A stretch of 16,795 bases of DNA from the NCBI GenBank assembly GCA_012515695.1, contig JAAYXX010000581.1, forward strand, positions 1-16,795, written 5' to 3'. The notes below the pieces were generated by a model. That model had not been told where the DNA came from and did not search any database. It saw only the letters and a list, made by a program, of their open reading frames with translations. The translations under genes and the position numbers were made by a program. How positions within the stretch are numbered: the stretch's first letter is position 1; every line of letters begins with the position of its first letter. The stretch comes from Chloroflexota bacterium (GTDB lineage Bacteria; Chloroflexota; Anaerolineae; UBA1429). Shown one piece after another: positions 1 to 6,510 of this stretch.

Positions 1-941
1 GCCGTAGCAAAGGGGAACAACTGGCGGTCAAGGTCCTGGTTCAAGGCCACCTTTCCCTTTGCCATGCGCTGCAACCCCTCCAGCCCGTTCGCCCGTATCT
101 GCGGGTTCAGCACCTTCACCCCTACCTCGATCAGGTCGGGGATGATCTCTAGAATGTGCCCGTCGGTATGCAGATACACGGGCACGTCGGCTTCGCGGCA
201 AGGCGCAAGCAGCCGACTATACGACGGCTTGATGAACTTGCGCCACGTCTCCGGGTGCATGGGCAGCGACTTTTGCATGCCCAGGTCATCGCCGAACACC
301 ATATACTCGGCGCCCAGTGACACATACTTTTCAATGATGGGCCGATTGTACGCCTCGACCATCTCGATCAGCTTACACAGGCGGGGGTCTTCTGTCGCCA
401 GGTCCATCATCAGGTTCTCAAAGCCGCGCAGGTAGAACAGGCGCATATACATAAACCCGTGGGGCAGCCCGCCCCCCACCGCCAGATTACCCTGCGCCTT
501 GGCGGCCTGCAAATCACGCTCCACTTGCGCCCAATCTCGGCGCGGCCCAAACAGGTCCGTCTTCCAGGGGTCAGGCGGCTGATACGACTCGAACGCCGCC
601 CAGTCGCTCAAGGGGTGCGCCACATCCATGCTGTCCAGCCCCGGCTCCAGGTTCTCCCAGACGGTCCCCCAGCAGTCCACGTGGCGCCCCGGCTGATAGA
701 GCGGGTTGTCGCTATAGTCGAACCCGGCTGCTGGCCGCCGATAGCCGGGGAACAGGCGGGGATGCGACAACACCAGCGCCTCCAGCTCTTCCCCGTACTT
801 GCGCCAGGTGGCAGGCATCAGCCCCACCGAGCAGATCGTCCACTCGGGATAGTCGAAATAGATCGTCTTGAGCAGGTTGATCGTTCTTCTGTTGCGTCCC
901 TCGTAGGATATCACAGCTACCATCTCCCGCAAATTGTGCAT
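1..941 (-). CDS. Uroporphyrinogen decarboxylase (URO-D) superfamily protein, 3' end outside window
   Basis: The frame is open from the ATG at 939-941 to the left edge, giving 313 codons with no stop, so the C-terminus is missing. The visible segment PVYLHTDGHILEIIPDLIE followed by a VLNPQ motif resembles the late TIM-barrel strands of the URO-D superfamily, which includes haem-pathway HemE and corrinoid methyltransferases such as MtaA/CmuA. The N-terminal half (WRKYGEELEALVLSHP, GLPHGFMYMRLFYLRGFENLMMD) fits the divergent URO-D-like proteins found in catabolic clusters rather than true HemE, so a role as a cobalamin-dependent methyltransferase or an unknown enzyme is more likely than haem synthesis. 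An in-frame alternative start is the ATG at 921-923. Neither start has a well-spaced Shine-Dalgarno sequence. It lies 42 bp downstream of the acetyltransferase gene on the same strand and is probably co-transcribed. The family call is fairly sure; the substrate is unknown. Confidence 0.82.
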   Translation of the reverse strand, partial: MHNLREMVAVISYEGRNRRTINLLKTIYFDYPEWTICSVGLMPATWRKYGEELEALVLSHPRLFPGYRRPAAGFDYSDNPLYQPGRHVDCWGTVWENLEPGLDSMDVAHPLSDWAAFESYQPPDPWKTDLFGPRRDWAQVERDLQAAKAQGNLAVGGGLPHGFMYMRLFYLRGFENLMMDLATEDPRLCKLIEMVEAYNRPIIEKYVSLGAEYMVFGDDLGMQKSLPMHPETWRKFIKPSYSRLLAPCREADVPVYLHTDGHILEIIPDLIEVGVKVLNPQIRANGLEGLQRMAKGKVALNQDLDRQLFPFAT

Positions 942-983
942 GGCGAACGCATCCGACAGAGGTTCGCGTCAACCCCGTCGGCG

Positions 984-1469
984 CTAGTCCAGTGATTTCT
1001 CCATGTTGATATTGACGGGCACATACCCCAGCTTCTCATACAGCCCACGAGCGGCAAGGTTGTGCCCAAACACGTGCAGCCCCATCTTTTTCAGGCCCAT
1101 CTCCCTGGCCTTGGCCTCGGCGGCCTGTAGGGCAGCCGTCCCAATTCCCCGCCGCCGATATTGCTCAAAAACCAGGAAATCATACAGGTACGCCGACGGC
1201 TCGTCCCCCTCGCGCAGCACGCCCAGCCACACATACCCCGCCTTGTTCCCCTCGTCGTCCAATATGGTGTAGAAATGCTGGTCTCGCGTGGCCCGGCCAC
1301 TTGGCAACAAGCTCTGGAACGCCTGCCGCGACAATTGCAGCGCCTGATCAGCGGGCCAGTTGCCCGCCCGCACCTTCTCCTCGGCATAGTTGCCCACGGC
1401 GAACTCGAGATAATCCCGCCAATCGCCGTCGTCCATCGGCACCAATCGCACCACTTTCATCCTCTCCAT
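984..1469 (-). CDS. GNAT-family N-acetyltransferase
   Basis: This 161-aa protein has the single-domain length of the Gcn5-related acetyltransferase fold. The acetyl-CoA pyrophosphate-binding motif A is visible as RRRGIGT (residues 105-111), preceded by the strand YLYDFLVFEQY and followed by the helix TAALQAAEAKAREMG. The C-terminal motif NLAARGLYEKLGYVPVNINMEKSL is the usual GNAT ending (N..A..LYEKLGF). It would transfer an acetyl group from acetyl-CoA to an amine on a small molecule or protein; the acceptor cannot be predicted. I chose the ATG at 1467-1469 because AGGGGAG lies four bases upstream. The ATG at 1458-1460, preceded by GGAG, is an equally plausible start. The frame stays open upstream to 1700, but that extension only translates palindromic repeats. 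It lies downstream of the repeat cluster and upstream of the URO-D gene. Confidence 0.88.
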   Translation of the reverse strand: MERMKVVRLVPMDDGDWRDYLEFAVGNYAEEKVRAGNWPADQALQLSRQAFQSLLPSGRATRDQHFYTILDDEGNKAGYVWLGVLREGDEPSAYLYDFLVFEQYRRRGIGTAALQAAEAKAREMGLKKMGLHVFGHNLAARGLYEKLGYVPVNINMEKSLD

Positions 1470-1477
1470 ATCTCTCC

Positions 1478-1530
1478 CCTCCCTCGCCCCTTGGGAAAGG
1501 GAGCGGCTCCGTAGGAGCCGGGGTGAGGGT
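1478..1530. repeat. Palindromic repeat module, copy A
   Basis: An outer arm CCCTCGCCCC (1481-1490) is matched by GGGGTGAGGG (1520-1529) with one mismatch. These arms enclose a perfect hairpin, CGGCTCC-GTA-GGAGCCG (1504-1520). The same CTCGCCC...GGGTGAGGG layout recurs at 1703-1752, and its core recurs at 6284-6326 and 16730-16759. This copy lies immediately upstream of the acetyltransferase start, and its edge supplies part of that gene's purine-rich ribosome-binding region. Confidence 0.8.
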
Positions 1531-1612
1531 CTCCCCTCGCCCATTGGGTTCAGACAGTAGCCGCGCCTTGCAGGCGCGCGAACCAGAATGGCGCCGCCAA
1601 AATGGCGCACTA
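1531..1612. repeat. Degenerate repeat and two small hairpins between palindromic modules
   Basis: A partial CTCGCCC-ATTGGG core lies at 1536-1549. It is followed by a perfect hairpin CGCGCCT-TGC-AGGCGCG (1562-1578) and a GCGCC/GGCGC pairing around 1591-1609. No open frame with a believable start lies here. It appears to be a mosaic of the same dispersed palindromic elements. Confidence 0.55.
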
Positions 1613-1674
1613 ATTGGACCGCCGGCTTCCAGCCGGCTGTAATATCAAGCCGCCAAGGATGGCGGCGGTCCAAT
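1613..1674. repeat. 62-bp palindromic element with two internal hairpins
   Basis: Perfect 11-bp terminal inverted repeats, ATTGGACCGCC (1613-1623) and GGCGGTCCAAT (1664-1674), enclose two hairpins: GCCGGCT-TCC-AGCCGGC (1621-1637) and CCGCCA-AGGA-TGGCGG (1650-1665). The 22 bases at 1616-1637 recur exactly at 16762-16783, and similar sequence follows there to the window end. The layout resembles a REP/BIME or small non-autonomous element able to fold as a three-way junction. Confidence 0.8.
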
Positions 1675-1702
1675 CCCCTTCCAGAGAGAGAAGGCGGCAA
1701 GC

Positions 1703-1752
1703 TCCTTCGCCCTCTGGGAGAGGGGGCGGCTGAGTACAGCCGGGGGTGAGGG
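1703..1752. repeat. Palindromic repeat module, copy B, directly after an oxidoreductase stop codon
   Basis: This is a second copy of the 1478-1530 module: CTTCGCCCTCTGGGAGAGGG, then the hairpin GGCTG-AGTA-CAGCC (1728-1741), then GGGGGTGAGGG. It begins 4 bp past the stop codon of the minus-strand oxidoreductase at 1757. It could act as a transcript-end stabiliser or weak terminator, although no T-tract follows on the minus strand. Confidence 0.75.
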
Positions 1753-1756
1753 ACCT

Positions 1757-2671
1757 CTACCGCACCTCTGCCAGCGCAACCTCCCGCCCCTGCTCCGCGC
1801 TAACCAGCGCCGCTTGCATAAACGCCATGACCTCCAGCGTCTCTTCCGGCGGAATAGGCACCAGTCCCGTCTGGAAGAACTGCATAATCACCCGCAAGAG
1901 CTGGCTGTAGAGCGGCACATCGTGGGAATAGAGCGCTTGGCGCACCTTTTTCCCGCCAAACACCGTCACGCCGTAATCATGCGCCCCGGCGCGTGTGCCG
2001 CGCATAGTCCCCAGCCGCCCGTCCGGCCAACGCCCCACCACCACGTCGTACTTGTCCGTGCTATAGCAGGTCACCCGCTCGCACCCCTGCCCCATAAAGG
2101 TATACAGGATTTCCACCCCATGCACGCCATACCAGAACAGGCCGGGGTTCGTCGGGTCCAGCGTCGCCGGGCTGAACGCATCGCAGCCCACCACGCCCCC
2201 CAGGTTGGGGTCCGCCGTGATGGCCGCAATGTTTGCATCATAGCGCAGCGACGACGAGGAAAAGATGGGGCAGTTGTTCGCCTGAGCCAGCCGCATGATC
2301 TCGGCAGCGTCACGATAGTTGGCGGCCAGGGGCTTGTCCACATACAGCGGCTTGCGCGCGGCAATCACTGGCCCCGCTTCCGCCAGATGGCGCCGCCCAT
2401 CCACGCTTTCCAGCAGCACCGCGTCCACCTGCGAAAGCAACTCTTCGATAGAGGACACCAGCCTGACGCCCCACTTTTCGACTACCTCTTGCTTGAACCC
2501 CTCCACCCGCGAATAGCTCGCTGGCAGGTCAGGGCTGAACGAAGGCAGGCCGCATACCACCCTGCCGCCGGGGATATGGAAGCGGTCGCTTGGGTCGTTC
2601 AGCAGCTTGGTAAAAGCGGGCACGTGTGACGTGTCAAAGCCGATAATCCCGATACGCAATTCCTCACCCAT
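1757..2671 (-). CDS. Gfo/Idh/MocA-family oxidoreductase, GFDTSH subtype
   Basis: This 304-aa protein is predicted to be an NAD(P)-dependent dehydrogenase acting on a sugar, cyclitol or derivative. The N-terminal Rossmann strand reads RIGIIGFDTSHVPAF (residues 6-20), where the usual GxGxxG is replaced by GFDTSH, a variant known in one subgroup of this superfamily. The conserved lysine motif appears as YVDKPLA (residues 110-116, DKP at 112-114 in place of EKP). The C-terminal half carries HGVEIL, in line with the substrate-binding beta-sheet domain. The start has a good ribosome-binding site (AAGGAGA, about 8 nt upstream). It is 59 bp downstream of a second, clearly different Gfo/Idh/MocA gene. 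Paired paralogues like this often catalyse successive oxidation and reduction steps or act on related substrates; the pairing here is inferred from position only. Confidence 0.88.
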   Translation of the reverse strand: MGEELRIGIIGFDTSHVPAFTKLLNDPSDRFHIPGGRVVCGLPSFSPDLPASYSRVEGFKQEVVEKWGVRLVSSIEELLSQVDAVLLESVDGRRHLAEAGPVIAARKPLYVDKPLAANYRDAAEIMRLAQANNCPIFSSSSLRYDANIAAITADPNLGGVVGCDAFSPATLDPTNPGLFWYGVHGVEILYTFMGQGCERVTCYSTDKYDVVVGRWPDGRLGTMRGTRAGAHDYGVTVFGGKKVRQALYSHDVPLYSQLLRVIMQFFQTGLVPIPPEETLEVMAFMQAALVSAEQGREVALAEVR

Positions 2672-2730
2672 GTGAGCGTCTCCTTTTCCCTGGAAATGTA
2701 GCGCGTCTCATCGTCGTGGACCCATTGCAC

Positions 2731-3741
2731 TCACGCAATCCGGTAATCCGCTGCGTTGATCGCCATAGCCTGCCCCGTCGCCAGCGAATCCCCCACCAAA
2801 AAGCTAATCAGGGCCGCCCGCAGCGCATTCTCCAGGCCGTTCGGGGACGGCGTGCCGCGCAGGATGGCGTCTGCAAACAGGTCAATCTCCCGCCGATGTC
2901 CCTTGTCCGTGGCCTTGAGCGCAATCCGCCCTTCGCCGTCCGCGATCACCCCGTGATACGACATCTCGCGAAAATCGCTGATGTAGACCGCCTTGCCATC
3001 CCAGTATATCTCGGTGGCCTCTTTGGGGAACTCGGCGCAGCCGTCGCTGGCGATCAGCGTTGTCGCCACCGACCCGTCGGCAAAGGTCAGCGTCACAATG
3101 GCGCTATCCGGTATCTTGACTCGCTCCGGGTCGAGAAAAGTCCCTCCGGCAGCGTACACACTCGTCGGCGGCGCGCCCACCAGTTCGCAGAACAGGTCGA
3201 AAATGTGACACCCTTCCCCCACGAACCGCCCCCCGCCGATCTCTGGCACGTGGGTCCAATGGCTCTCTGGGAACGGGGCCTGTATGCGATGATAGATCAT
3301 CTTTTTGGCCAGGGAACCCGCCATCAACTCTTTGGCCTTGACCACCAGGGGCGACAGCCCCCGGTTATACCCGACGGTATACACCACTCCCGCCCGCTGC
3401 ACGGCCTCGGCCACCCGCCGACACTCGGCCATGTTCAGCCCCATCGGCTTCTCACAGAGGATGTGCTTGCCCGCTTCCGCCGCCTGCACGCTGAGGACCG
3501 CGTGGCTGTCGTGTCGAGTGGCAATCAAGACGGCGTCCACCTGATCGTCCGCGAAAATCCGCCCCGGCTCGGTCGTCGCATAGCGCGCGCCGGTTTGGGC
3601 CTGCACTGCCTCAGCATGTTGCAGGTTCAGGTCACAGGCAGCTACCACGCAAAGCTTGTTATTGAGCAGGATATTGGGCACGTGCACATTACGAGCAAAC
3701 CCGCCGCACCCGATGATGCCCAGACGCACTTGATCCGCCAT
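2731..3741 (-). CDS. Gfo/Idh/MocA-family oxidoreductase, canonical type
   Basis: This 336-aa protein has the usual length for the family. The dinucleotide-binding motif is LGIIGCGGFARNVH (residues 7-20), the catalytic lysine motif is CEKPMGLN (EKP at 97-99), and the GGGRFVGEGCHIFDL segment near residues 169-183 carries the conserved histidine of the C-terminal domain. It should oxidise or reduce a sugar-like substrate with NAD(P). The start at 3739-3741 is supported by a near-perfect AGGAGG four to five bases upstream. The frame remains open for a further 45 codons but without comparable signals. It lies between the TPR gene (50 bp upstream) and the second oxidoreductase (59 bp downstream), consistent with one transcript. 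The substrate is unknown. Confidence 0.92.
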   Translation of the reverse strand: MADQVRLGIIGCGGFARNVHVPNILLNNKLCVVAACDLNLQHAEAVQAQTGARYATTEPGRIFADDQVDAVLIATRHDSHAVLSVQAAEAGKHILCEKPMGLNMAECRRVAEAVQRAGVVYTVGYNRGLSPLVVKAKELMAGSLAKKMIYHRIQAPFPESHWTHVPEIGGGRFVGEGCHIFDLFCELVGAPPTSVYAAGGTFLDPERVKIPDSAIVTLTFADGSVATTLIASDGCAEFPKEATEIYWDGKAVYISDFREMSYHGVIADGEGRIALKATDKGHRREIDLFADAILRGTPSPNGLENALRAALISFLVGDSLATGQAMAINAADYRIA

Positions 3742-3791
3742 GCTACCTCCTGGTCGTCCGATGCATGATGCGACTGCCACCAGAGCGCGCC

Positions 3792-4613
3792 TTACGCCTG
3801 AAGCCGGGCCAGCTCCTCCCGCACGAAATCCAGCGCGCCTGGCGTCTCGCGCCAATAGCGCCCCACGTACTGCCAATAGGCATACGCCTCGTCCGCGCCG
3901 CCCACCGTGACCATATCCGGCTTCATTCCCTTGGGGGGTTTGTGCCAGGGCTTGGCCAGTTCCTTGGCAACCAGCGGATACTTTTCGATGGCTGTTTGCA
4001 GCGCGTCCCTTGCTTGCTCCCGTTGCCCCAGTTGGAGATGGGCCAGCACGCGCCCATACAGCGTATCCACGATATTGTCGCCCTCGTACCGGCGCGTAAC
4101 CTCCAACACCTTCTCCGGGCGTTTCTGTGACAAATAAGCCGCAATCGCCAGCGCGCGCGCCCCCTGGCTGTCAGTCGGGTCCCAGACCAGCAATTGCTCA
4201 AACATGCGCGCCGCCGTCTCGGCGTCGCCCCGCTCGAAATAGGCCAGCGCCAGCCCATTATAGGCTCGCAGAAAAGGCCGGTTCTCCAACCAGCGCCATT
4301 CCAGGCGGTTGTCTCCCTCAGCGAACCCTTCGGGGAATGCGCTCTCGCCGATCTCCACAGCCTGCTCCCACAGCCGGAGCGCCTCTTCGTCCTGGCCTTG
4401 TTCATCCAGCACAATCGCGAGATGGTGGTACGCGTCAAGATACTCCGGGCATTGCGCGATGATGTCGCGCAAGATCGCCTCAGCCCGCTCATCAGCCTCA
4501 CCATACATCAACTCGATGGCTTCATCCAGCCTGCCGTCATACCGCTCAAACTCTGCAGGTTGCTCAAAGCGCCATTCGTTCGAGTCTATCTGCTCAAGCC
4601 TGGGTTTCTCCAT
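3792..4613 (-). CDS. Tetratricopeptide-repeat protein, ST7-like
   Basis: This 273-aa protein has no signal peptide or membrane segment and is predicted to be a cytoplasmic helical-repeat scaffold. TPR-like helix pairs are visible as ERAEAILRDIIAQCPEYLDA and YHHLAIVLDEQGQDEEALRLWEQA, then PFLRAYNGLALAYFERGDAE with ARMFEQLLVWDPTDSQGARAL, and finally LYGRVLAHLQLGQREQARDALQTAIEKYP. The ENRPFLRA...LLVWDPTDSQG segment resembles ST7-type TPR proteins of bacteria. The start has a GAGGGGAG ribosome-binding site. It sits 45 bp after the SGNH hydrolase and 50 bp before an oxidoreductase, all on the same strand. Its link to the catabolic genes is positional only. Confidence 0.85.
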   Translation of the reverse strand: MEKPRLEQIDSNEWRFEQPAEFERYDGRLDEAIELMYGEADERAEAILRDIIAQCPEYLDAYHHLAIVLDEQGQDEEALRLWEQAVEIGESAFPEGFAEGDNRLEWRWLENRPFLRAYNGLALAYFERGDAETAARMFEQLLVWDPTDSQGARALAIAAYLSQKRPEKVLEVTRRYEGDNIVDTLYGRVLAHLQLGQREQARDALQTAIEKYPLVAKELAKPWHKPPKGMKPDMVTVGGADEAYAYWQYVGRYWRETPGALDFVREELARLQA

Positions 4614-4658
4614 ACTCCCCTCAATCTTTCAACCCTATACGCGGGTACGCCCCGCCGT

Positions 4659-5405
4659 TCAGCCACCCCACGACGGGCGATCTGGCCCGTTGCCGTATGT
4701 CTCGTTGAATTGCTGGATGAGGGTTTCGTGTGGCATGCTGGCCGCCACAAAGGAGCAATTCCGCGCAATAGCCTCGAACACCCGATTCGCGATGATGCGG
4801 TGGCCCAGGTCGTTTGGGTGGCAATGGTCATTGTCCACAAACCAATCCACGCCCACTTCGGCGGCATAGATATCCGCCAGAATCAGCCCGTTGGCCTCGG
4901 CCAACTGACGGATGACCAGGTTATAGACCTCTGTCACCTCATAGTTGCTCTCTTCCCAGTGCGGGCAATTCTGATAGAGCACCTCGTGCATATAGTACAA
5001 ATTAAGCAGAACGATGGTCGGGTCTATGGCTGCACGAATGCGGTCAATGAGCGTCTGATAGGCCCTGCGAAAGGTCTCCGGCGGAGTGCCGCCCCGCGCA
5101 TCGTTCAAACCGTAGGAAAGAAACACCATGTCCGGCGCGTAGGCGATCAGGTCGCCATCCAGCCGCTCCAATGCGGCGGGCTTGGCCGAATAGGGATATG
5201 CCGGGCACTCGGGCGTCAGCACATTGCTGCCAATCCCCTGGTTGATCAGTTCGATGGGCGCGCCCTGAAACTCGGCCAACATGCTCGTCACCTGGTTGAC
5301 CCAGCACTTTTCCTTGGCCGACGCCGAATACCCCCAGGTGCAGCTCTCCCCCAGGGCCACAATCCGCTTCACCGGCTCTGCTCTCAGGTCCGTTGTCTTT
5401 TGCAT
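4659..5405 (-). CDS. SGNH/GDSL-family hydrolase
   Basis: This 248-aa protein is predicted to be an esterase or acetyl-hydrolase with all four SGNH blocks visible. Block I is VALGESCTWGYS, with nucleophile Ser21 in a GES variant of GDS. Block II is INQGIGSN, with the oxyanion Gly near residue 58. Block III is LSYGLND, with Asn101. Block V is DNDHCHPNDLGH, with catalytic Asp193 and His196. No signal peptide is present, so it should be cytoplasmic. Carbohydrate esterases of this kind often remove acetyl groups from sugars. The ATG at 5403-5405 follows GAGGAG by 6 bases. The start overlaps the end of the upstream 260-aa gene by 22 bp, which points to translational coupling. The frame is open further upstream, but that extension merely shadows the overlapping gene. 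Confidence 0.9.
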   Translation of the reverse strand: MQKTTDLRAEPVKRIVALGESCTWGYSASAKEKCWVNQVTSMLAEFQGAPIELINQGIGSNVLTPECPAYPYSAKPAALERLDGDLIAYAPDMVFLSYGLNDARGGTPPETFRRAYQTLIDRIRAAIDPTIVLLNLYYMHEVLYQNCPHWEESNYEVTEVYNLVIRQLAEANGLILADIYAAEVGVDWFVDNDHCHPNDLGHRIIANRVFEAIARNCSFVAASMPHETLIQQFNETYGNGPDRPSWGG

Positions 5406-6166
5406 GTAATCTCCTCGAGGTGTGACGCAAGTGATGGCAGGTCTCCCGCGTACAGCCCCACGGCCCCGCGAATGGTTGCCACGTCGCCGGGCGGCAGGGT
5501 TTCCGCCAGAAAAGGCTCCAGGTGCATACAGGCATTGCCGGGACATGGAGCGCAATACCGACATGGAGACGCCCACGCCTGGAACAAGAACAGCCCGCCC
5601 TCTGGCGGGCAGACAGCACAAGCCCTGGCGTTTGCCTGCGCGCTGGGCACAAAGCTGTAGAGGGGCACGCTGTCAGCATTCGGCTGATCCGGCTGGGGGT
5701 GCATGGGCACCCAGCCCTCATCTGTCAGCGCCCGCAGCCCACGCGGCGTCACCTGCTCATACCAGTAGCGCCCTTGCAGAAAGCGGTCCGGGTCAAGATG
5801 CGGCATGAACGTCCAGTTGCACCACCCCGGCGACCCCGGCAAGTGGTTCACGCTCGTGCACACGTTCGCCCAAACGTCAGTCAGCGTGCGCGAGCCGATG
5901 TTCTGCACGGACAGGGTGACATCAACATGGCGCGCATGTGCCAGCAACCGCACGCCCACGGCCACCGTGTCCATCACCGTGATCTGCCCTTGCACCCCCT
6001 CCCCCCACGGTTCCCATCGCCCCGGAATCGTGTGGAACAACCCGTGGTAATCCAGCCCAACCGCCCGAAGCCATTCAGGAAGCAACACCCGAAAGGAGGG
6101 CGCCGTATCGCCGGGTAGTGTGATGTCGAAATCAGAGCAGCCCGCCGTCTGTTGCGCGTATACCAT
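5384..6166 (-). CDS. Conserved-looking protein of unknown function, probably beta-rich
   Basis: I do not recognise this 260-aa protein. It lacks a signal peptide and membrane segments. Alternating hydrophobic stretches such as RHVDVTLSVQNIGSRTLTDV suggest a beta-sandwich, as in galactose-mutarotase-like or other carbohydrate-active folds, but no catalytic motif can be assigned. It is rich in Cys, Trp and Pro, including a CPPEGG...CRYCAPCPGNAC cluster near residues 187-213 that could bind metal or merely be structural. The ATG at 6164-6166 has GGAGAG about 7 bases upstream. It is the first gene after a strong minus-strand promoter, and its end overlaps the hydrolase gene by 22 bp, so the two products may work together. 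The CDS call is good; the function is open. Confidence 0.8.
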   Translation of the reverse strand: MVYAQQTAGCSDFDITLPGDTAPSFRVLLPEWLRAVGLDYHGLFHTIPGRWEPWGEGVQGQITVMDTVAVGVRLLAHARHVDVTLSVQNIGSRTLTDVWANVCTSVNHLPGSPGWCNWTFMPHLDPDRFLQGRYWYEQVTPRGLRALTDEGWVPMHPQPDQPNADSVPLYSFVPSAQANARACAVCPPEGGLFLFQAWASPCRYCAPCPGNACMHLEPFLAETLPPGDVATIRGAVGLYAGDLPSLASHLEEITCKRQRT

Positions 6167-6252
6167 GCTACTCTCTCCATCTCACTGCTCGCCTGCGCTC
6201 GCACGCGGCCCACCAACCAGCGCGGCCTGATGACCAGGCCCAATCCTGCACG

Positions 6253-6281
6253 ATCATATCCGCTATGCAGGTCGCGGTCAA
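6253..6281 (-). promoter_or_regulatory. Sigma70-type promoter of the minus-strand operon
   Basis: On the minus strand, TTGACC (6276-6281) and TATGAT (6253-6258) are separated by exactly 17 bases. Transcription would begin near 6246, leaving about 80 nt before the start at 6166. The leader holds a hairpin GGCCTG-GTCAT-CAGGCC (6224-6240), whose function is unknown. Confidence 0.7.
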
Positions 6282-6283
6282 CC

Positions 6284-6326
6284 GCATACGCTCAAACTCC
6301 CTCGCCCTGTGGGAGAGAGCGTATGC
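6284..6326. repeat. Palindromic repeat between divergent promoters
   Basis: Perfect 10-bp arms, GCATACGCTC (6284-6293) and GAGCGTATGC (6317-6326), enclose a second stem CTCCC/GGGAG around TCGCCCTGT. The core matches the CTCGCCCT-TGGGAGAG module at 1703-1720. The arms resemble ATACGCT/AGCGTGT at 16730-16759. It lies 2 bp upstream of the minus-strand -35 box and about 60 bp from the plus-strand -10. The rest of 6167-6510 holds only the two promoters and leaders. Confidence 0.75.
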
Positions 6327-6386
6327 CCAACTATAAACCCCAGTTGCTATCTATTGCAACCCGCAGTACAAAGAATGACCAGGAAA

Positions 6387-6395
6387 TGGTATAAT
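6387..6395 (+). promoter_or_regulatory. Extended -10 promoter of the lipoprotein gene
   Basis: TGG-TATAAT is a perfect extended -10 element (TG at 6387-6388, hexamer 6390-6395). The -35 position at 17-bp spacing (6367-6372, TACAAA) is weak, as is common for extended -10 promoters. The expected start near 6402 gives a leader of about 109 nt before the ATG at 6511. Confidence 0.6.
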
Positions 6396-6510
6396 GGGAA
6401 CCGTGCGAGAAACAACGCAACCAGACCGGGGACGCCGCGCTCGCTGTTGTCGCCCCGGCCATCTACAGTATACCAGGCACGCCTTTAGCCTAACCAGCGA
6501 GGAGACATCT

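Noticed and set aside
1470..1700. N-terminal extension of the acetyltransferase
   Set aside because: The added 77 residues translate palindromic repeats. The GNAT domain is complete from 1469, with a ribosome-binding site there.
1478..1752. CRISPR array
   Set aside because: The repeats are internally palindromic, of unequal length and unevenly spaced, with no regular spacers and no cas genes.
4194..5660. Long plus-strand open frame of 488 codons
   Set aside because: It lies antisense to the TPR, hydrolase and 260-aa genes, has no family motif or ribosome-binding site, and reflects GC-rich codon bias of the real genes.
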